A model generated the notes under the pieces. That model did no database searches. It was not told where the DNA came from and worked only from the letters and a program-made list of their open reading frames with translations. Shown here one piece after another: positions 31,376 to 42,769 of a DNA stretch of 64,000 nucleotides (its first letter is position 1; each line of letters starts with the position of its first letter). The DNA lies in assembly GCA_030704615.1 (NCBI GenBank), contig CM060734.1:25050001-25114000 (forward strand), written 5' to 3'. This DNA comes from Takakia lepidozioides. Taxonomy: Eukaryota > Streptophyta > Takakiopsida > Takakiales > Takakiaceae. A program made the translations under genes and the position numbers.

Positions 31376-32974
31376 TGTCGCGCACCTCACTTCGATAAGC
31401 TCCCCTTCAAGTCATAGTTACTCGCTTTGATGCGCGCGCCTGACTCCCAACCTGGCCGCCCGGGCCAACTTGGAGCTTCGGCTGCTCACCGGGACATAAC
31501 GGTCCCCCTTCGCTTCCCACTAAACCCTCCACCTATTTGGGACTAGGAGAATTCCCTTTGGTAGATGGCAGTCCGGAACAACTCCCCACTCTTTGGTCGC
31601 TTTCCGGCTCGCTCGCTTACTCACTAGTTTTTGGTCACCAACGGGCTTGCACCGTTCTCGGGGTCACTATTCCCCTTATATATACTTCTGTAGCTGTCCG
31701 CGGGGGTTTCACAACCAGCCATGCCATTTTATGGCGAACCACCACGAAAACCCTCGACTCCCGGTGATGAGTCGCGGTGAGTCTTGGCCCACTCACTACG
31801 GCCCCTATGGACCGTGATGAGTCCCAAGACTCCCCACGACTCCCACCACGAGGTCTCCGCCCCCATGGTGAGTCCTATGCCACCCCCACTAAGTCCCGCT
31901 AAGCTACCACCACCCCTTGTGGAGCCACCCCCACCGCAACCCGGTGTGTGGGGCTCCACCTAGTGAGCGCCTCCGCCTCCTTGGGTGCCTTGGGCACTCA
32001 AGGGTGCTTCAGCCCCCCATACCTATCGCTGCCGCTGCCCCCACCACAGGGGCAACCCCTCATGTGTCCCGACCCCCTTGCCCTCAAGGCAAAGGGCCGC
32101 GACACACACCCCTACCAACAGGGAGTCGATGTCCTCATCGACTTGTTCATTTTGTAGAAACGAACATCCAAGTTGTGGCGTCCCACATCAAGGAGTTTGT
32201 TTCCGTACCATGGCGTCCCATGGCAAAGAACCAAACCCCACACTTGACTCTACTCTCCACTAGCTAGTTCGGCCGACTTCCTCCAAGTCCCGGCCAAAGG
32301 TGGAGCCTCTCCAGCTCCTCCCAGTGCACTCTTCTTGGCCTACTTCAAGGCCAAGGAACGATCCTCCCCGAGGATCGAATCGCCTTACTGCAACAACATT
32401 GCTTGCGACTGCTCGTGATGCCGCTTTGGGCATCACCTTGAGCAAGGGTTCACCTGAACCTCTTTGACTAGGAAGATAACCTTGAACCAACCGTGCGCCC
32501 CAATCACTACAATTGGGTCCGCCTTGGAATGCTGGCCTGAGGTACGGGAACATGTCGAAGCCGCACTACGACTTCGTCCCGAGGCTACACGATTATAGTA
32601 CGTGAACGGAAGCACGTAGCTTCCGCGTTAGCCCGCACTACAAGGCAACCACCTCGGTAGCGCAGTTATAGTACGCGCACGCGACAGGTGCGCACTAGCA
32701 CGTGAACTCCCAAAGAAGGCGCATGTTTCTTTGCCCCTTGGATGGGAGTCACCCGGTTTCGGCACTGCGCAAACACACGATTAACCCAATTTACCTCTCC
32801 CACTTTTGTAAGCTAGCATGCATTCTACACACTAGCCAACCACACCATGCATCACCATTCCAAACACAATAGGACGCACAATATTTGGAACCCATTTCCT
32901 TTATAACAAATTTTTGTACAATACAAGTTTTTGCAATCGGATTCCTGAGCTAGTTAAACCGGGCTAAGCATGCA
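31376..32974 (-). repeat. 3' LTR of the chromovirus, about 1.6 kb
   Basis: The plus-sense start TGTCGCGCACC equals the sequence next to the primer-binding site at 37559. The other end, TGCATGCTTAGCCC on the minus strand, directly follows a polypurine tract GTGGGGGAGGAAA (32975-32987). It contains a TATATATAC-like segment near 31677 and repeated GACTCCC/GTGATGAGTC words. Confidence 0.7.
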
Positions 32975-33019
32975 TTTCCTCCCCCACGCTCCAAGGTTGA
33001 TGTCCCCATCAATGTTTCT

Positions 33020-33200
33020 TCCGCTTTTGAGGTCGCCCTTCGAACGCGCAAACTGCCTCCTCGGATGCGTTTCCCATTTCTGAGGCACGCACCCAAGATG
33101 CCTCCACATGATGATAGCCCTTCCATTTCACGAGATACTCCGTTTCTCAGTTCTTGAACCTCCTCGACTTAAGTACTGCCTCCACCTCGTACTCAGGTTC
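33020..33200 (-). pseudogene. Chromodomain at the integrase C-terminus
   Basis: EPEYEVEAVLKSRRFKN runs into a TGA at 33147-33149, and the same frame continues as ETEYLVKWKGYHHVEASWVR. The order 'y-e-V-e-a-v-L..R.......YLVKWKGY....sWv' is the chromodomain that guides chromovirus integration to modified chromatin. The stop replaces what is normally a variable, often arginine, position, so one change (CGA to TGA) may have truncated the protein. Confidence 0.8.
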
Positions 33201-35400
33201 ATTTTCATGATCCAATAGCATAGGTGGCGGACGCAACACTTGATGCCGATTCGGACGCGCTTCATCTTTGAAGTAAGGCTTCAAAAGGGATACATGGAAT
33301 ACTGGGTGCACCTTACTGTTTGCCGGCAGCTCCAATTCATACACATCCTCATTCATAACCTTCCGAATGCGAAAGGGTCCCGCATACGGAGGTACGAACT
33401 TCGGACTCACTTCCGGAGGTAGTCGGAAATTCTTGATGTTCAACCAGACCTCTGTGCCTGCCTCAAACTTCACTTCCCTCCGCTTCTGATTCGCCTGCCT
33501 TTCATATTGTTTCCTAGCTTTGGCAATATTGTACTTTGCGAGCTTCAACAAACGCTCGCGTTCTTCCAGTACCTCCGCTACTGCCGGTTCCTCAACGTCC
33601 TGGGCGGCCCAACTTGTCGGCACCAGAGGTGCTTTTCCATAGACCAATACGAAAGGGGAAACTCTCCGCTGCGGAGTGTTTGTGTTATTATAACAGAACT
33701 CTGCCGCGTCTAAGTGTTCCATCCAGTCTGATTGGTCTGCCGACACGTAATTCCGCAAGAATTGCTTCACTACGGAATTCACTCTTTCCGTTTGGCCGTC
33801 CGTCGTAGGTCGGAAGGCGGTGCTCATCTTCAGCCTCGTCCCCATCTTCTTCCAAAGTGTCCTCCAAAATTTACTGGTAAACTTTGGATCGCGGTCCGAG
33901 ACAATATCCTTAGGGACTCCATGATGCTTTAAGACGTTGGCAAAGTAAAGTCGCCCTGTCTCCTGCGCCGTTGCCGTCTCCTTGGTGGGGATGAAATGGC
34001 CCATTTTACTGAACCTATCCACCACCACCATGATTGCATCGAATCCTTTTGACAGCGGCATAGCAGTCATGAAATCCATCGAGACGCTTTCCCAAGTCCC
34101 CTCTGGAATCGGCAAGGGTTGTAACAGCCCCGCTTGCTTTTTGTACTCGCTCCGGTTTTGTTGGCATGTGGTGCATGTCTTGACATACTCCTCTGCCTCC
34201 TCCCTCAGTTTGGGCCAGAAATACTCTTTCTTCAAGAGTGCCGCAGTGCGCTTGGCTCCGCCGTGGCCCGCAAGCGGGCTATCATGGCATTCTCTCAAGA
34301 GACTATCCCTGATCCCTCCCTTCGGCACGTAGAGACGCTTTTGCTTATACCGGAGCAGTCCATTTTGCAAGTGGAACTGCGATTTAACCCCCATCATCAA
34401 GTCCTGCATCACGGACTTCGCAAGCTCATCCTTCCGGATCTTCCTTTGGAGCGCCGTCTCGCCCTTGTACACCAACAAGAGCTGCTGCTTTCTACTTAAA
34501 GCATCGGCCACCACGTTGTCTCGTCCCAGTTTGTACTGGATATCCACGTCAAACACCGCCAAAGTATCTTGCCACCTAAGTTGTTTTGGGGACAACTTGG
34601 GCTGCGTGGCAAAATACTTCACCGTGACATTGTCCGTGAACACCTTCACTGGGTTGGAACCAACATAGTGGCGCCAAAGCTCGAGGCAATGCACCACCGC
34701 CTTCATCTCTTTTTCGTGCGTCGGCCACCGTCGCTCCACTTCATTCAGATTCTTACTTTCGTAAGCCACTGGACGTCCATCTTGCATAAGTACACCCCCA
34801 ATCGCGAAGTCTGACGCATCTGTATGAATCTCAAATGGACGATCGAACTCCGGGATTTTCAAGACTGGAGCTTCCGCCATCCGCTGCTTCAATTCAGCAA
34901 AAGCTTGGCCACAAAATGTATTCCATTCCCAGACTTTGGATTTACACAGAAGCCTCTTTAATAGGAGGCGAGTCCTAGGAAGGATCGCACTCCCGGGACC
35001 GAAGTCGGAGGCTCCCAGTCCAAGATCGCCCTCACTTTCTGTCATCCATTTTGATCCCATCCTGTGTAATCACATGCCCCATGAACTCCACTTTTGTGAC
35101 CCCGAATTCGCACTTTGAAGCTTTGGCATACAGCTTCCCTTCTCGCAATTTTTGGAACATCATTTTTAGGTGCTCCAGGTGTTCTTCCTTTGTTTTCGAG
35201 TACACCAAGATGTCGTCGATGTACACGATCACAAAGTCATCCAACCACTCCTGGAAAAGGCTGTTCATCAGCGTGCTAAATGTCGCTGGTGCATTGGTGA
35301 GCCCAAAAGGCATCACCAAGAACTCATATGAACCATACCTTGTCCTGCACGCGGTCTTCTCCTCATCTCCTTCCGCACCCGAATTTGATGATAGCCGGAG
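33147..35400 (-). pseudogene. Chromovirus RT (C-terminal part), RNase H and integrase
   Basis: [22 protein letters not shown] and [20 protein letters not shown] (intact YIDD). After a frameshift near 35050, RNase H: RPFEIHTDASDFAIGGVLMQ, THEKEMKAVVHCLELW, VKVFTDNV. Integrase: HDSPLAGHGGAKRTAALLKK with CTTCQQNR (H-H-C-C), SMDFMTAMP and VVVDRFSKM (Asp residues), IVSDRDPKFTSKFW, AFRPTTDGQTERVNSVVKQF (D,D,E triad complete). C-terminal: HPVFHVSLLKPYF before the chromodomain. The 637-codon RH-IN frame is intact. Confidence 0.92.
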
Positions 35401-35820
35401 CGCAAGTCGATCCGGCTGAAATACTTCGCTCCTGCCAACTGATCAAGAGGTCGTCGATCCTTGGCAAAGGGTACCGGTTTTTGATAGTCACCTTATTCAG
35501 AGCCCTGTAATCGACACACATCCGCAGCGTCCCATCCTTCTTGTCTGCAAATAGTACCGGGGCTCTGTAAGGTGACTTACTCGGCCGGATATAACCTCTT
35601 TGACATTAGATCCTTGAGCTGAGTCTTCAGCTCGACCACTCTCTGTGGCTCAACCGGTAGGGCGCCTTGGCAGGCGGTTCGATCCCGGTATCACCTCAAT
35701 CTTGTGGTCAACTCCTCTTCGCGGTGGCAAGCCGCTTGTAAATCCTCCGGCATCACATCCTGGTATTTCTCCAAAATCCCCTTGATCCAATCTGGGCTCG
35801 GCCCCCATCGCCTTCTCCTT

Positions 35821-36282
35821 TCACTTCTCTATGTAAAGCAAAAATTGGGGCTCGTGTGCCTCCTCCACGGCCCACTCCTTGCTGACAGAAGGTTTTATTC
35901 GCCCTCCCACGGATTTGGGCGTTTCCGACACTCGTAAAACCTCGCCACCATTCCCACATGGCAGCGTGACTACTCTCTTGCGGCCATCTATGACCCTCCG
36001 GATTTGCTCAAAAAGGTCATCCCCAAATGAGATCCACTCCATCGATCTCGCAGATGGTGAAGTTCTCACGTCCTCCCAACTCCCCAGTTGAAGAGGAACA
36101 TCAAACGCCAACCTTGTCGCCACTGTGGTTCTCCTTGGCAGAACGCACCTCAATAGAGGCCCCCACGTCACTTGTCGGGAGTCCCCACTTTCGTGCCGCG
36201 CCGGCGTCATGAAGGAGTGCGACGCTCCTGTGTCCACCAACAACGACACGTTAGTTCCGGATATTATCCCATCCACGAACAA
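35821..36282 (-). pseudogene. Chromovirus aspartic protease
   Basis: The ORF opens FVDGIISGTNVSLLVDTGAS HSFMTP in two pieces; LLVDTGASHSF is a textbook retropepsin active site (D-T-G). The remaining part, toward RT, has a segment with LPCGNGGEV and a frameshifted end. Confidence 0.75.
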
Positions 36283-36425
36283 TAACTGACTTCTTTACGC
36301 AGGGCGCCAGTTTCCTGATACAACTCACAAGAATAGTTGCCTACCTTGCAAGTCCTGGCGACCACCGCTTCCACCAAGCGACTGATGGTATCTTCCGACA
36401 GCTCCGTGGTTGCCGCGAGTCATGT

Positions 36426-37557
36426 TCAATGTCGAGGTTTTGTGCACTTCTTGGCCATGTGCCCGGGCTCCCCGCAATTGAAACACACTCCATCAAAGGT
36501 CGCCTTCTGTCCGCCATAAGCCGCTCCACCCGCTTTTCCTTTCGAAGCACCGGGTGCCGCCTTGACGTGTGAAGGCCCTCCCTTCGATTTCCACGTGCCA
36601 TTGTCGCCGCGTGGCCTATCCCACTTCTTTTCCGGTCGGGAGGAGTCACCTTCCCGCCGGGTCTTCTTGTGGTTCAGCTCCGTACGGCCTTGTCTCTCAC
36701 CCCTAGGGACATCTGAGAAACATTCAGCCCTCTCAATTGCCTCGTTCAAGTCTTAGGTGGCTTCTCCTCCAACTTCCGCCTGGCCCATGGGGCCACCCCG
36801 CCACAAAGTTGAAGACCATTTCTGGTTCTGCCATGTCTGCGACTTCGAGCAACAGCACATTGAAAGCCTGGACATTCCCCGAATGTCATCTGTTTGCTTC
36901 AAATTCCTCATCTTGTCCCGGGCAAGCCAGGACGCGTTGAGGGGCACAAACTGTCGCTTCATCAATTCCTTGAACCCACTCCAGTTCAAAGTTTCCGGGC
37001 TTGGACCTCGGTCGTGAAGGCGTTTCTGCCACCATTGTTGAGCATAGCCCCTCAAATAGGTGGGAGCCACTTCCACCCGATCCTCGTCACTCAACTTGGC
37101 CGCCCGGAAGTACTGCTCTAGCTCCAAGAGCCAGGTGTTGAGTGCCTTCCGATTTCGGACGCCCTCAAGGTGCCGGGTTTCTTAGGCTTCACCTTAAACT
37201 TTGCCTTAGTGGAAGTGGCATTAGCCGCCTTCAACACGTCTTTCAACGTCCTGCCAAACTGCGCCAACAACCCTTCCCAAAAAGCTGCCGGCATGGGAGA
37301 CATCTGTTGGTCTGACGGAGCTCTCATGGATTCCTCGGGCTCCGACTCCTCGGATTCCTCCCGCTCTTGAGCGGCCTAGTTTTCAGAAACCTGCGTCGCT
37401 TCCTCAAACGGCCGCGCTTCGGTGACACGTCGCCCCCATCGGGCTCACCAGGATCATCATCTTTTGGGCCGTTCCGCTTTCGCTTTGGCTTGCCCGACCC
37501 CATGATGAGGCCAATCCCAAGGACGATCGCGTACTGAACTCTAAGTTCTGATACCAA
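36426..37557 (-). pseudogene. Chromovirus Gag
   Basis: Overlapping frames show YFRAAKLSDEDRVEVAPTYL then QQWWQKRL and FVPLNASWLARDKMRNLKQT, the core chromovirus Gag helices, followed after frameshifts by a zinc knuckle CFNCGEPGHMAKKC (C-x2-C-x4-H-x4-C) at about 36475-36435. The N-terminus (37557) is basic and Pro/Gly-rich. Confidence 0.75.
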
Positions 37558-37558
37558 G
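37545..37558 (-). other. Primer-binding site (tRNA-iMet type) of the chromovirus
   Basis: Minus-strand TTGGTATCAGAAC directly follows the LTR end GCGCGACA; plant elements primed by initiator-Met tRNA carry TGGTATCAGAGC here. Confidence 0.75.
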
Positions 37559-38276
37559 TGTCGCGCACCTCACTTCGATAAGCTCCCCTTCAAGTCATAG
37601 TTACTCGCTTTGATGCGCGCGCCTGACTCCCAACCTGGCCGCCCTGGCCAACTTGGAGCTTCGGCTGCTCACCGGGACATAACGGTCCCCCTTCGCTTCC
37701 CACTAAACCCTCCACCTATTTGGGACTAGGAGAATTCCCTTTGGTAGATGGCAGTCCGGAACAACTCCCCACTCTTTGGTCGCTTTCCGGCTCGCTCGCT
37801 ACTCACTAGTTTTTGGTCACCAACGGGCTTGCACCGTTCTCGGGGTCACTACTCCCCTTATATACTTCTGTAGCTGTCCGCGGGTTTCACAACCAGCCAT
37901 GCCATTTTATGGCGAACCACCACGAAAACCCTCGACTCCCGTGATGAGTCGCGGTGAGTCTTGGCCCACTCACTACGGCCCCTATGGACCGTGATGAGTC
38001 CCAAGACTCCCCACGACTCCCACCACGAGGTCTCCGCCCCCATGGTGAGTCCTATGCCATCCCCACTAAGTCCCGCTAAGCTACCACCACCCCTTGTGGA
38101 GCCACCCCCACCGCACCCCGGTGTGTGGGGCTCCACCTAGTGAGCACCTCCGCCTCCTGGGTGCCTTGGGCACTCAAGGGGCTTCAGCCCCCCATACCTA
38201 TCGCTGCTGCTGCCCCCCACCACAGGGGCACCCCTCATGTGTCCCGACCCCCTTGCCCTCAAGGCAAAGGGCCGCG
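37559..38276 (-). repeat. 5' LTR of the chromovirus, truncated
   Basis: Aligns with 31376-32095 of the 3' LTR with only scattered differences, then stops inside the LTR at about 38276, where another, more diverged LTR copy begins. Confidence 0.75.
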
Positions 38277-39005
38277 CACGAAGCTTCGGCTGCTCACCAC
38301 GTCCCCCTTGCTTCCCCCACGAGACCCTCTAACAGTCGGCCAAGTGGAATTCCCTTTGGTAGTTGGCAATCCGAAACAACTCCCACACTTTTTTCGCTTT
38401 CCGGCTCGCTTGTTTACTACTAGCTTTTGGCCACTTAACGAGCTTGCAACGTTAATTCGGAGTTACTACCCTCTTATAAATACTTCTGTAGGTGTCGGCG
38501 GGGGTCTCACAAACAACCAAGTCCTTTTATGGTGAACCACCACCAAGACCCCGATTCCCTGTGATGAGTCGCGATTAGCTTGCCCACCCACCACGGCCCC
38601 AATGGGCCGTGGTGAGCCCAAGACTCCCGGACTCCCACCACCAGGCCTCAGCCCCGTGGTAGTCCTATGCCACCCCACTATGACTCCCTTACGCTATTGC
38701 CACCCCACATGGAGAGCCCCCCCCCCCCCCCCCCCATCGCAAACATGTTTGCGGTTCCACCCAGTGAGCGCCTCCGCCCCCTTGAGCGCCTTCGGCCCTC
38801 AGGGGTGCTTCAGCCCCCTTTCATACTTGCTGCCGCTGCCCCCACCAAAGGGGCAACCCCTCTTGTGTCCCGACACCCTGCCCTCAAGGCAAAGGGCCAT
38901 GACACACACCCCTACCAACAATGAGTCGATGTCCTCATCGACTTGTCTTTTTTTGTGGAAACTAATATCCAAGTTTGTTTCCGCGCCATGGCGTCCCATG
39001 ATGGA
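38277..39005 (-). repeat. Second, diverged LTR fragment of the same family
   Basis: Begins inside the LTR (AAGCTTCGGCTGCTCACC) and runs parallel to it to about 39005 (CATGGCGTCCCA) with many substitutions and small deletions. It includes a C19 homopolymer at 38717-38735. It abuts the CACTA fragment. Confidence 0.7.
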
Positions 39006-39011
39006 GATAAC

Positions 39012-39395
39012 TTCCTTGCGTGAGGATGTCTGTTGGAGAAGGAATTCCCTCCATTCCTCTTTGATGTCATGACACACTTGATAATTCATCTTGTAGACGA
39101 GGTAGATACATGTGGTCCCGTGGCAACAAGATGGATATATCCCATAGAGAGATACATGAAGGATCTCAAAGGATATGTACGCAATTTGGCAAGGCTAGAG
39201 GGGAGTATGGTGCAAGGTTATATTTGCGATGAAGCCTTGGGCTTCATGATGGAGTACATGTCTGGATTTGATGCTATTCAACGTCGAGTATGGGATGAAA
39301 ATGAAGAAAGAGGCGTGGAGGGAGAGGTTTTGGAAGGCGCAGGGACAAAACAAGTTATGGAGCATTCCGAAATACAGTGCATATGTATGCTCTAA
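39012..39395 (+). pseudogene. CACTA (En/Spm) transposase fragment, DUF4218-like
   Basis: The frame reads LEKEFPPFLFDVMTHLIIHL, then CGPVATRWIYPIERYMKDLK and GYVRNLARLEGSMVQGYICD-EALGF. This string, 'EKEFPPsfFDiMtHL..HLv.E...cGPv..RWmYP.ERymk.LKgyvRN.ar.EGsm.egY...Ealgf', is the DUF4218 region of plant CACTA TNP2-type transposases. The N-terminal catalytic part is missing; the left edge abuts a chromovirus LTR. Confidence 0.85.
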
Positions 39396-39672
39396 ACAAT
39401 ACAAAATGCATGACATCATGGAGAGAGTAAGGGCCTAAACCATTCAATTCTGATGTTTTCATGCATTGGAAATCTGCTACCACAGTAGTAGTTCTGCTTA
39501 CTTGATGTAGTCATTTCATTGACTTGAGGCACTACTTGTGAGTGGACTCAAGTCATTTCAATCAATGCGTAGCCACTACAGATTTATGAAGAGGACTTAA
39601 GATTATTATGTCATTCTTTATCTAGGGTTTAATATATATATATACTAGTTTTCATTATGTTTTGTTGTGGCC

Positions 39673-40473
39673 AGCAAATATGTAGCAAAGAAGGAGCGTA
39701 TAAAACATGCGTGTGATGCATTCATGTCATGGAGACGAATCCGATCCACATGTGCACTCCCCACTGAGTATCCCTCGACAATGAATGAGTTGGAGCTCTT
39801 TCCAGCTTGGGTTAGAGCCCGGGTAAGTGCATTTGCAAGGGGCAATGAAGTGAAGGACAAAGATATGGTATATCTATCATTCCCCCCTTCATTGACAACC
39901 ACCTCCTATTGCTCAATGAAAGCCTATGGCAATCATTATCGTGTGGATGATGAAGCCTCCCGTCTAAACGTAACTTTTGATAGTGACATCACCTTCTCAA
40001 GGTAGATTATGGTCTTTTACAGCCCATTGTATTCTGTTGCTCATAGGTGAGAGCCAATATAGTGGAAGACAATGCCACCATGGTGCGAGATGAATATGGG
40101 TTTCTTTCCGTTGATTTCAGAAGGATGCTACCAAAGCATCGGGAGCCTTCATCTTTCCGGCCCAAGTAGAGCAAGTGTTCTTTTCCGATGAAACCATCAA
40201 GCCGGGATGGAAGGTGGTGCTTCATAAAGATCCACGAGCTAAACGAGTTGCGGCTGAAATCAATGAGGTGAATCTAAATGAGAATGCAGATTTTATAGGC
40301 TTGAGGGAACCTACTCATCTTCCAAATGTGGTACAAGAAGCATCTTTACAAGATGCGGTTGACCTTAATGCGGAAGAGACTCTTGAAGCAAGAATAAGTC
40401 TTAGAGACATTGTTACGCGTCCTAATATTGAGGAGGAAGAGGAGGAAAATTCTGAAGATGAATATGATGATTG
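39673..40473 (+). pseudogene. CACTA transposase C-terminal region (DUF4216-like)
   Basis: 39673-40005 reads KYVAKKERIKHACDAFMSWR, then FPAWVRARVSAF and CSMKAYGNHYRVDDEASRLN. After an AG at about 40120, KDATKASGAFIFPAQVEQVF then FSDETIKPGWKVVLHKDPRA follow, ending in an acidic tail (EEEEENSEDEYDD). This is the C-terminal order of plant CACTA transposases. Exon boundaries are uncertain; EYGFLSVDF at about 40088 belongs to the same domain in another frame. Confidence 0.75.
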
Positions 40474-41064
40474 ATTATCAATGTCCACATTTTTTTGGAG
40501 CTGTTTGGCAATCCCCCTTCCCAAATTCTGGATCCTTCGCCATTCTGGAATTACCTTTACTGTCGATTGATTGTAGGCACTACAACCATAGTCATTGTAG
40601 GCACTTGAGTCATAGACATCACTCCCAAATCAACTACTAATCACTAAGTATCAAAGTTGGCCACGTCAACATTAAATAATAATCTCTTAGTTGTATGCCA
40701 AGTAGTTTCAATGACTCAGTATTACACGTCATTATAATATAATATAATTGTGCGTTATTAACCAACATTTATGGAGTTGTATGTGAAATTATTACTATGA
40801 CTGTAATTTCCACATAATTATGCAAGGTGTATATGTATGTATAATTCAAATACCACGTCAAATTGTAATCGGTAAGTACAGTAATTCCTGCAATGACTTG
40901 ATGTGCCATGTCATTATATCTATATACTTTATTTAAAATAAATATTTGATATATAATCATTAGTCGTTTATGGAGTCGTAGATACAACGGGTTTTGCCAC
41001 TCCAATGACATCTGGCACAAATTATCAGTTCCTACTGAACTATCGACTACGGTCGTAGGGTAGT
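40474..41064 (+). repeat. Probable 3' subterminal region of the CACTA element
   Basis: Short related words recur in both directions (GTCATTGTAGGCACTTGAGTCATAG, TTTATGGAGT(C/T)GTAG, GACTACGGTCGTAGGGTAGTG). CACTA elements end in TAGTG, and the last of these at about 41060-41064 is a candidate terminus. The matching CACTA 5' end is not in the window. Confidence 0.35.
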
Positions 41065-41739
41065 GATTTGTAGAGTCATACCAGACATGGGTCGTAAAAC
41101 AGTGGAGTGGGAAAAGACAGGAGATTGTGAACATGGGAGACCTCCCATGAGATTTAACAGAGGAGACCTCCCGGGCTTGTGAATAAAACAAAATTAGGCC
41201 TATGCGATGCGTTCCGGGGAGATACGAAGGGACAAACTGAACCAAATTGCATACCTTGAGCTTGGTCCTGCCATGATGCCAATGCGGCTGCTCGCTCTCA
41301 AATCGCAGCAATCGCATAATTGCAATATCGTCTCGCAACACATAACCCCAGCAAATAAATCGCACCACAGAATCGCACCAAGGAAATCTCACTAAAGAAA
41401 TCGCCTCGCAACACACAACCCCCTCACAGAATCGAACCTCTCATAATCGCCCCGCAGAATTGCATAATCGCAGAATTCGCAACACCTCAATCTCAACCTC
41501 AACCTCAATTCTCAACCCCTCAATCTCCTCGCAACACTTCCTCTCCCTCTCAAGCCTCAATTGTCATGTTTAAATAGTGAGCTGATGTTTGCGTAGGGCT
41601 TCGCCGTATCGAAGCGTTGAGAGAGAATTTGAATGAGGGAGCTGCCCCTTATATACCTAGAGAGGGCAGACCCATGAGTTGGCTCGGCATGGGTATGCCA
41701 TGCGTTGCCATGCGGCGAGATTCAAGCGGCGGCGGCAGC
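41065..41739. other. No gene seen; repeat-rich
   Basis: Contains GGGAGACCTCCC-type palindromes at 41132-41147 and about 41161-41173, a run of AATCGCA/AATCGC words (41290-41470) and a CTCAACCTCAAC low-complexity stretch (41480-41540). Confidence 0.5.
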
Positions 41740-42040
41740 GCTAGGGTAGGTCGAATCATTGCTGCGAGGGGAGAGCTCCCGTCGGGCGGCGCATCTCCGA
41801 CATGGCCATGGAAGCTTCTATGATCAGCATCAGTGATGGACGGTGCAGATTTATTCATTCATGCCATCCTGGATGTGGATGCATATGCCATAGTGGATTT
41901 ACACGGCCATACAGAAATCGCGCGTTCAAGTACATCAGCGTACGGGAGGCCCCCGTGGCTGTATCTATCACTGGTACGCCAGGCCTCTCGGTCAGCCTCT
42001 GCGGGTAATGATTCCCCAGCTCCACGCGGCCACCATGGGC
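41740..42040 (+). repeat. Dispersed repeat, copy 1
   Basis: Shares long matching blocks with 49868-50165: GGTCGAATCAT, GGCTGCGAGGGGAGA-CTCCCGTCG, ATGGCCATGGAAGCTTCTATGATCA, TGGACG/CATATGCCAT, TGTATCTATC-CTGGTACGCCAG. No coding frame is shared. It may be an LTR or a DNA-element end. Confidence 0.65.
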
Positions 42041-42636
42041 CGATATTGATCAATGCTTAATCTGCAGGGGTTGTTGTTTAGGGTGATTCATTTGTGGTTC
42101 ATAGCTCACAGAACAAATGAAGGAGTCTGGAGCTCTTGCTGGTTACCAAAATGACGAGGGTGTCGAGCGGGCCACCACGTTCTCTATATAATTTACCAGG
42201 GCCTTAGGGACTTTCAGAGTCACACAATCCCCATACTGAGACAGGAAGGGCTAACCATGCAACATGACGACATTTTCCCAGCTTGGACGGTACAAGTGGA
42301 GAAGCTTTTATCCTGGCCTATGATTATGAGGCAGAGCAACATATTACAGGCTGCAGATTGAAACAAGGGAATGGTCCAGATGTAGACACTGCGACAGAAG
42401 TGGAACAGAGCACCGTTTTTTCTTCTCCTGTCCTACGGACTACGAGATCCAAGGAAATATTATTCTTTTTAGAGCTTCCCAATCTTTGCCGGAGGCCTTT
42501 ATCATTGATGATCTGAAGGGCCTTGTGAGCTACCTACCTGCTTGAGGCACTCGGGGCAACACTCGATGTACTTGGAAGTAGTTCTTTGGTTCGTCCTACC
42601 TTAAAGACGTAGCCTCAATTTTGTAGCCCTCTTGGC
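42041..42636. other. No gene seen
   Basis: Mixed-composition DNA with short open frames and no recognised motif. Confidence 0.5.
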
Positions 42637-42769
42637 TCAAGGCACTGCATCATAACCACAACCCCAACAAAAGAAAGACCAGATAAAAAACAACTGAAAA
42701 AACTGCAAAGTGTGATGTCCAAATATGCAGTAGCTACCCACAAACAGTTTCACAGGTAGAAAGGTCCCA

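Larger units (their letters stand above)
33020..37558 (-). mobile_element. Ty3 chromovirus internal region (gag-pol-chromodomain)
   Basis: Minus-strand order: primer-binding site (TTGGTATCAGAAC at 37545-37557, initiator-Met tRNA type), Gag 37557-36426 with a CCHC knuckle, protease around 36280-36200, RT 35580-35032, RNase H and integrase 35060-33147, chromodomain to about 33020. Flanking LTRs are at 31376-32974 and from 37559. Frameshifts in Gag and RT and a stop before the chromodomain make it defective. The 5.5-7.6-kb fragments belong to the same family. Confidence 0.88.

Noticed and set aside
31729-32267. Several overlapping ORFs within the chromovirus LTR
   Set aside because: They fall in GC-rich LTR sequence on both strands with no protein similarity; the same frames recur in the LTR copy at 37.7-38.4 kb because the DNA is repeated.
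35640-35690. tRNA-like A and B boxes (TGGCTCAACCG ... GGTTCGATCCC)
   Set aside because: The stretch is the reverse complement of chromovirus RT coding sequence (the PG..P-KAPYRLSH region); no cloverleaf forms, so the match is chance.
41450-41540. Possible CRISPR-like or minisatellite array (AATCGC and CTCAACCTCAAC words)
   Set aside because: Irregular low-complexity sequence with no constant repeat-spacer structure in a eukaryotic context.
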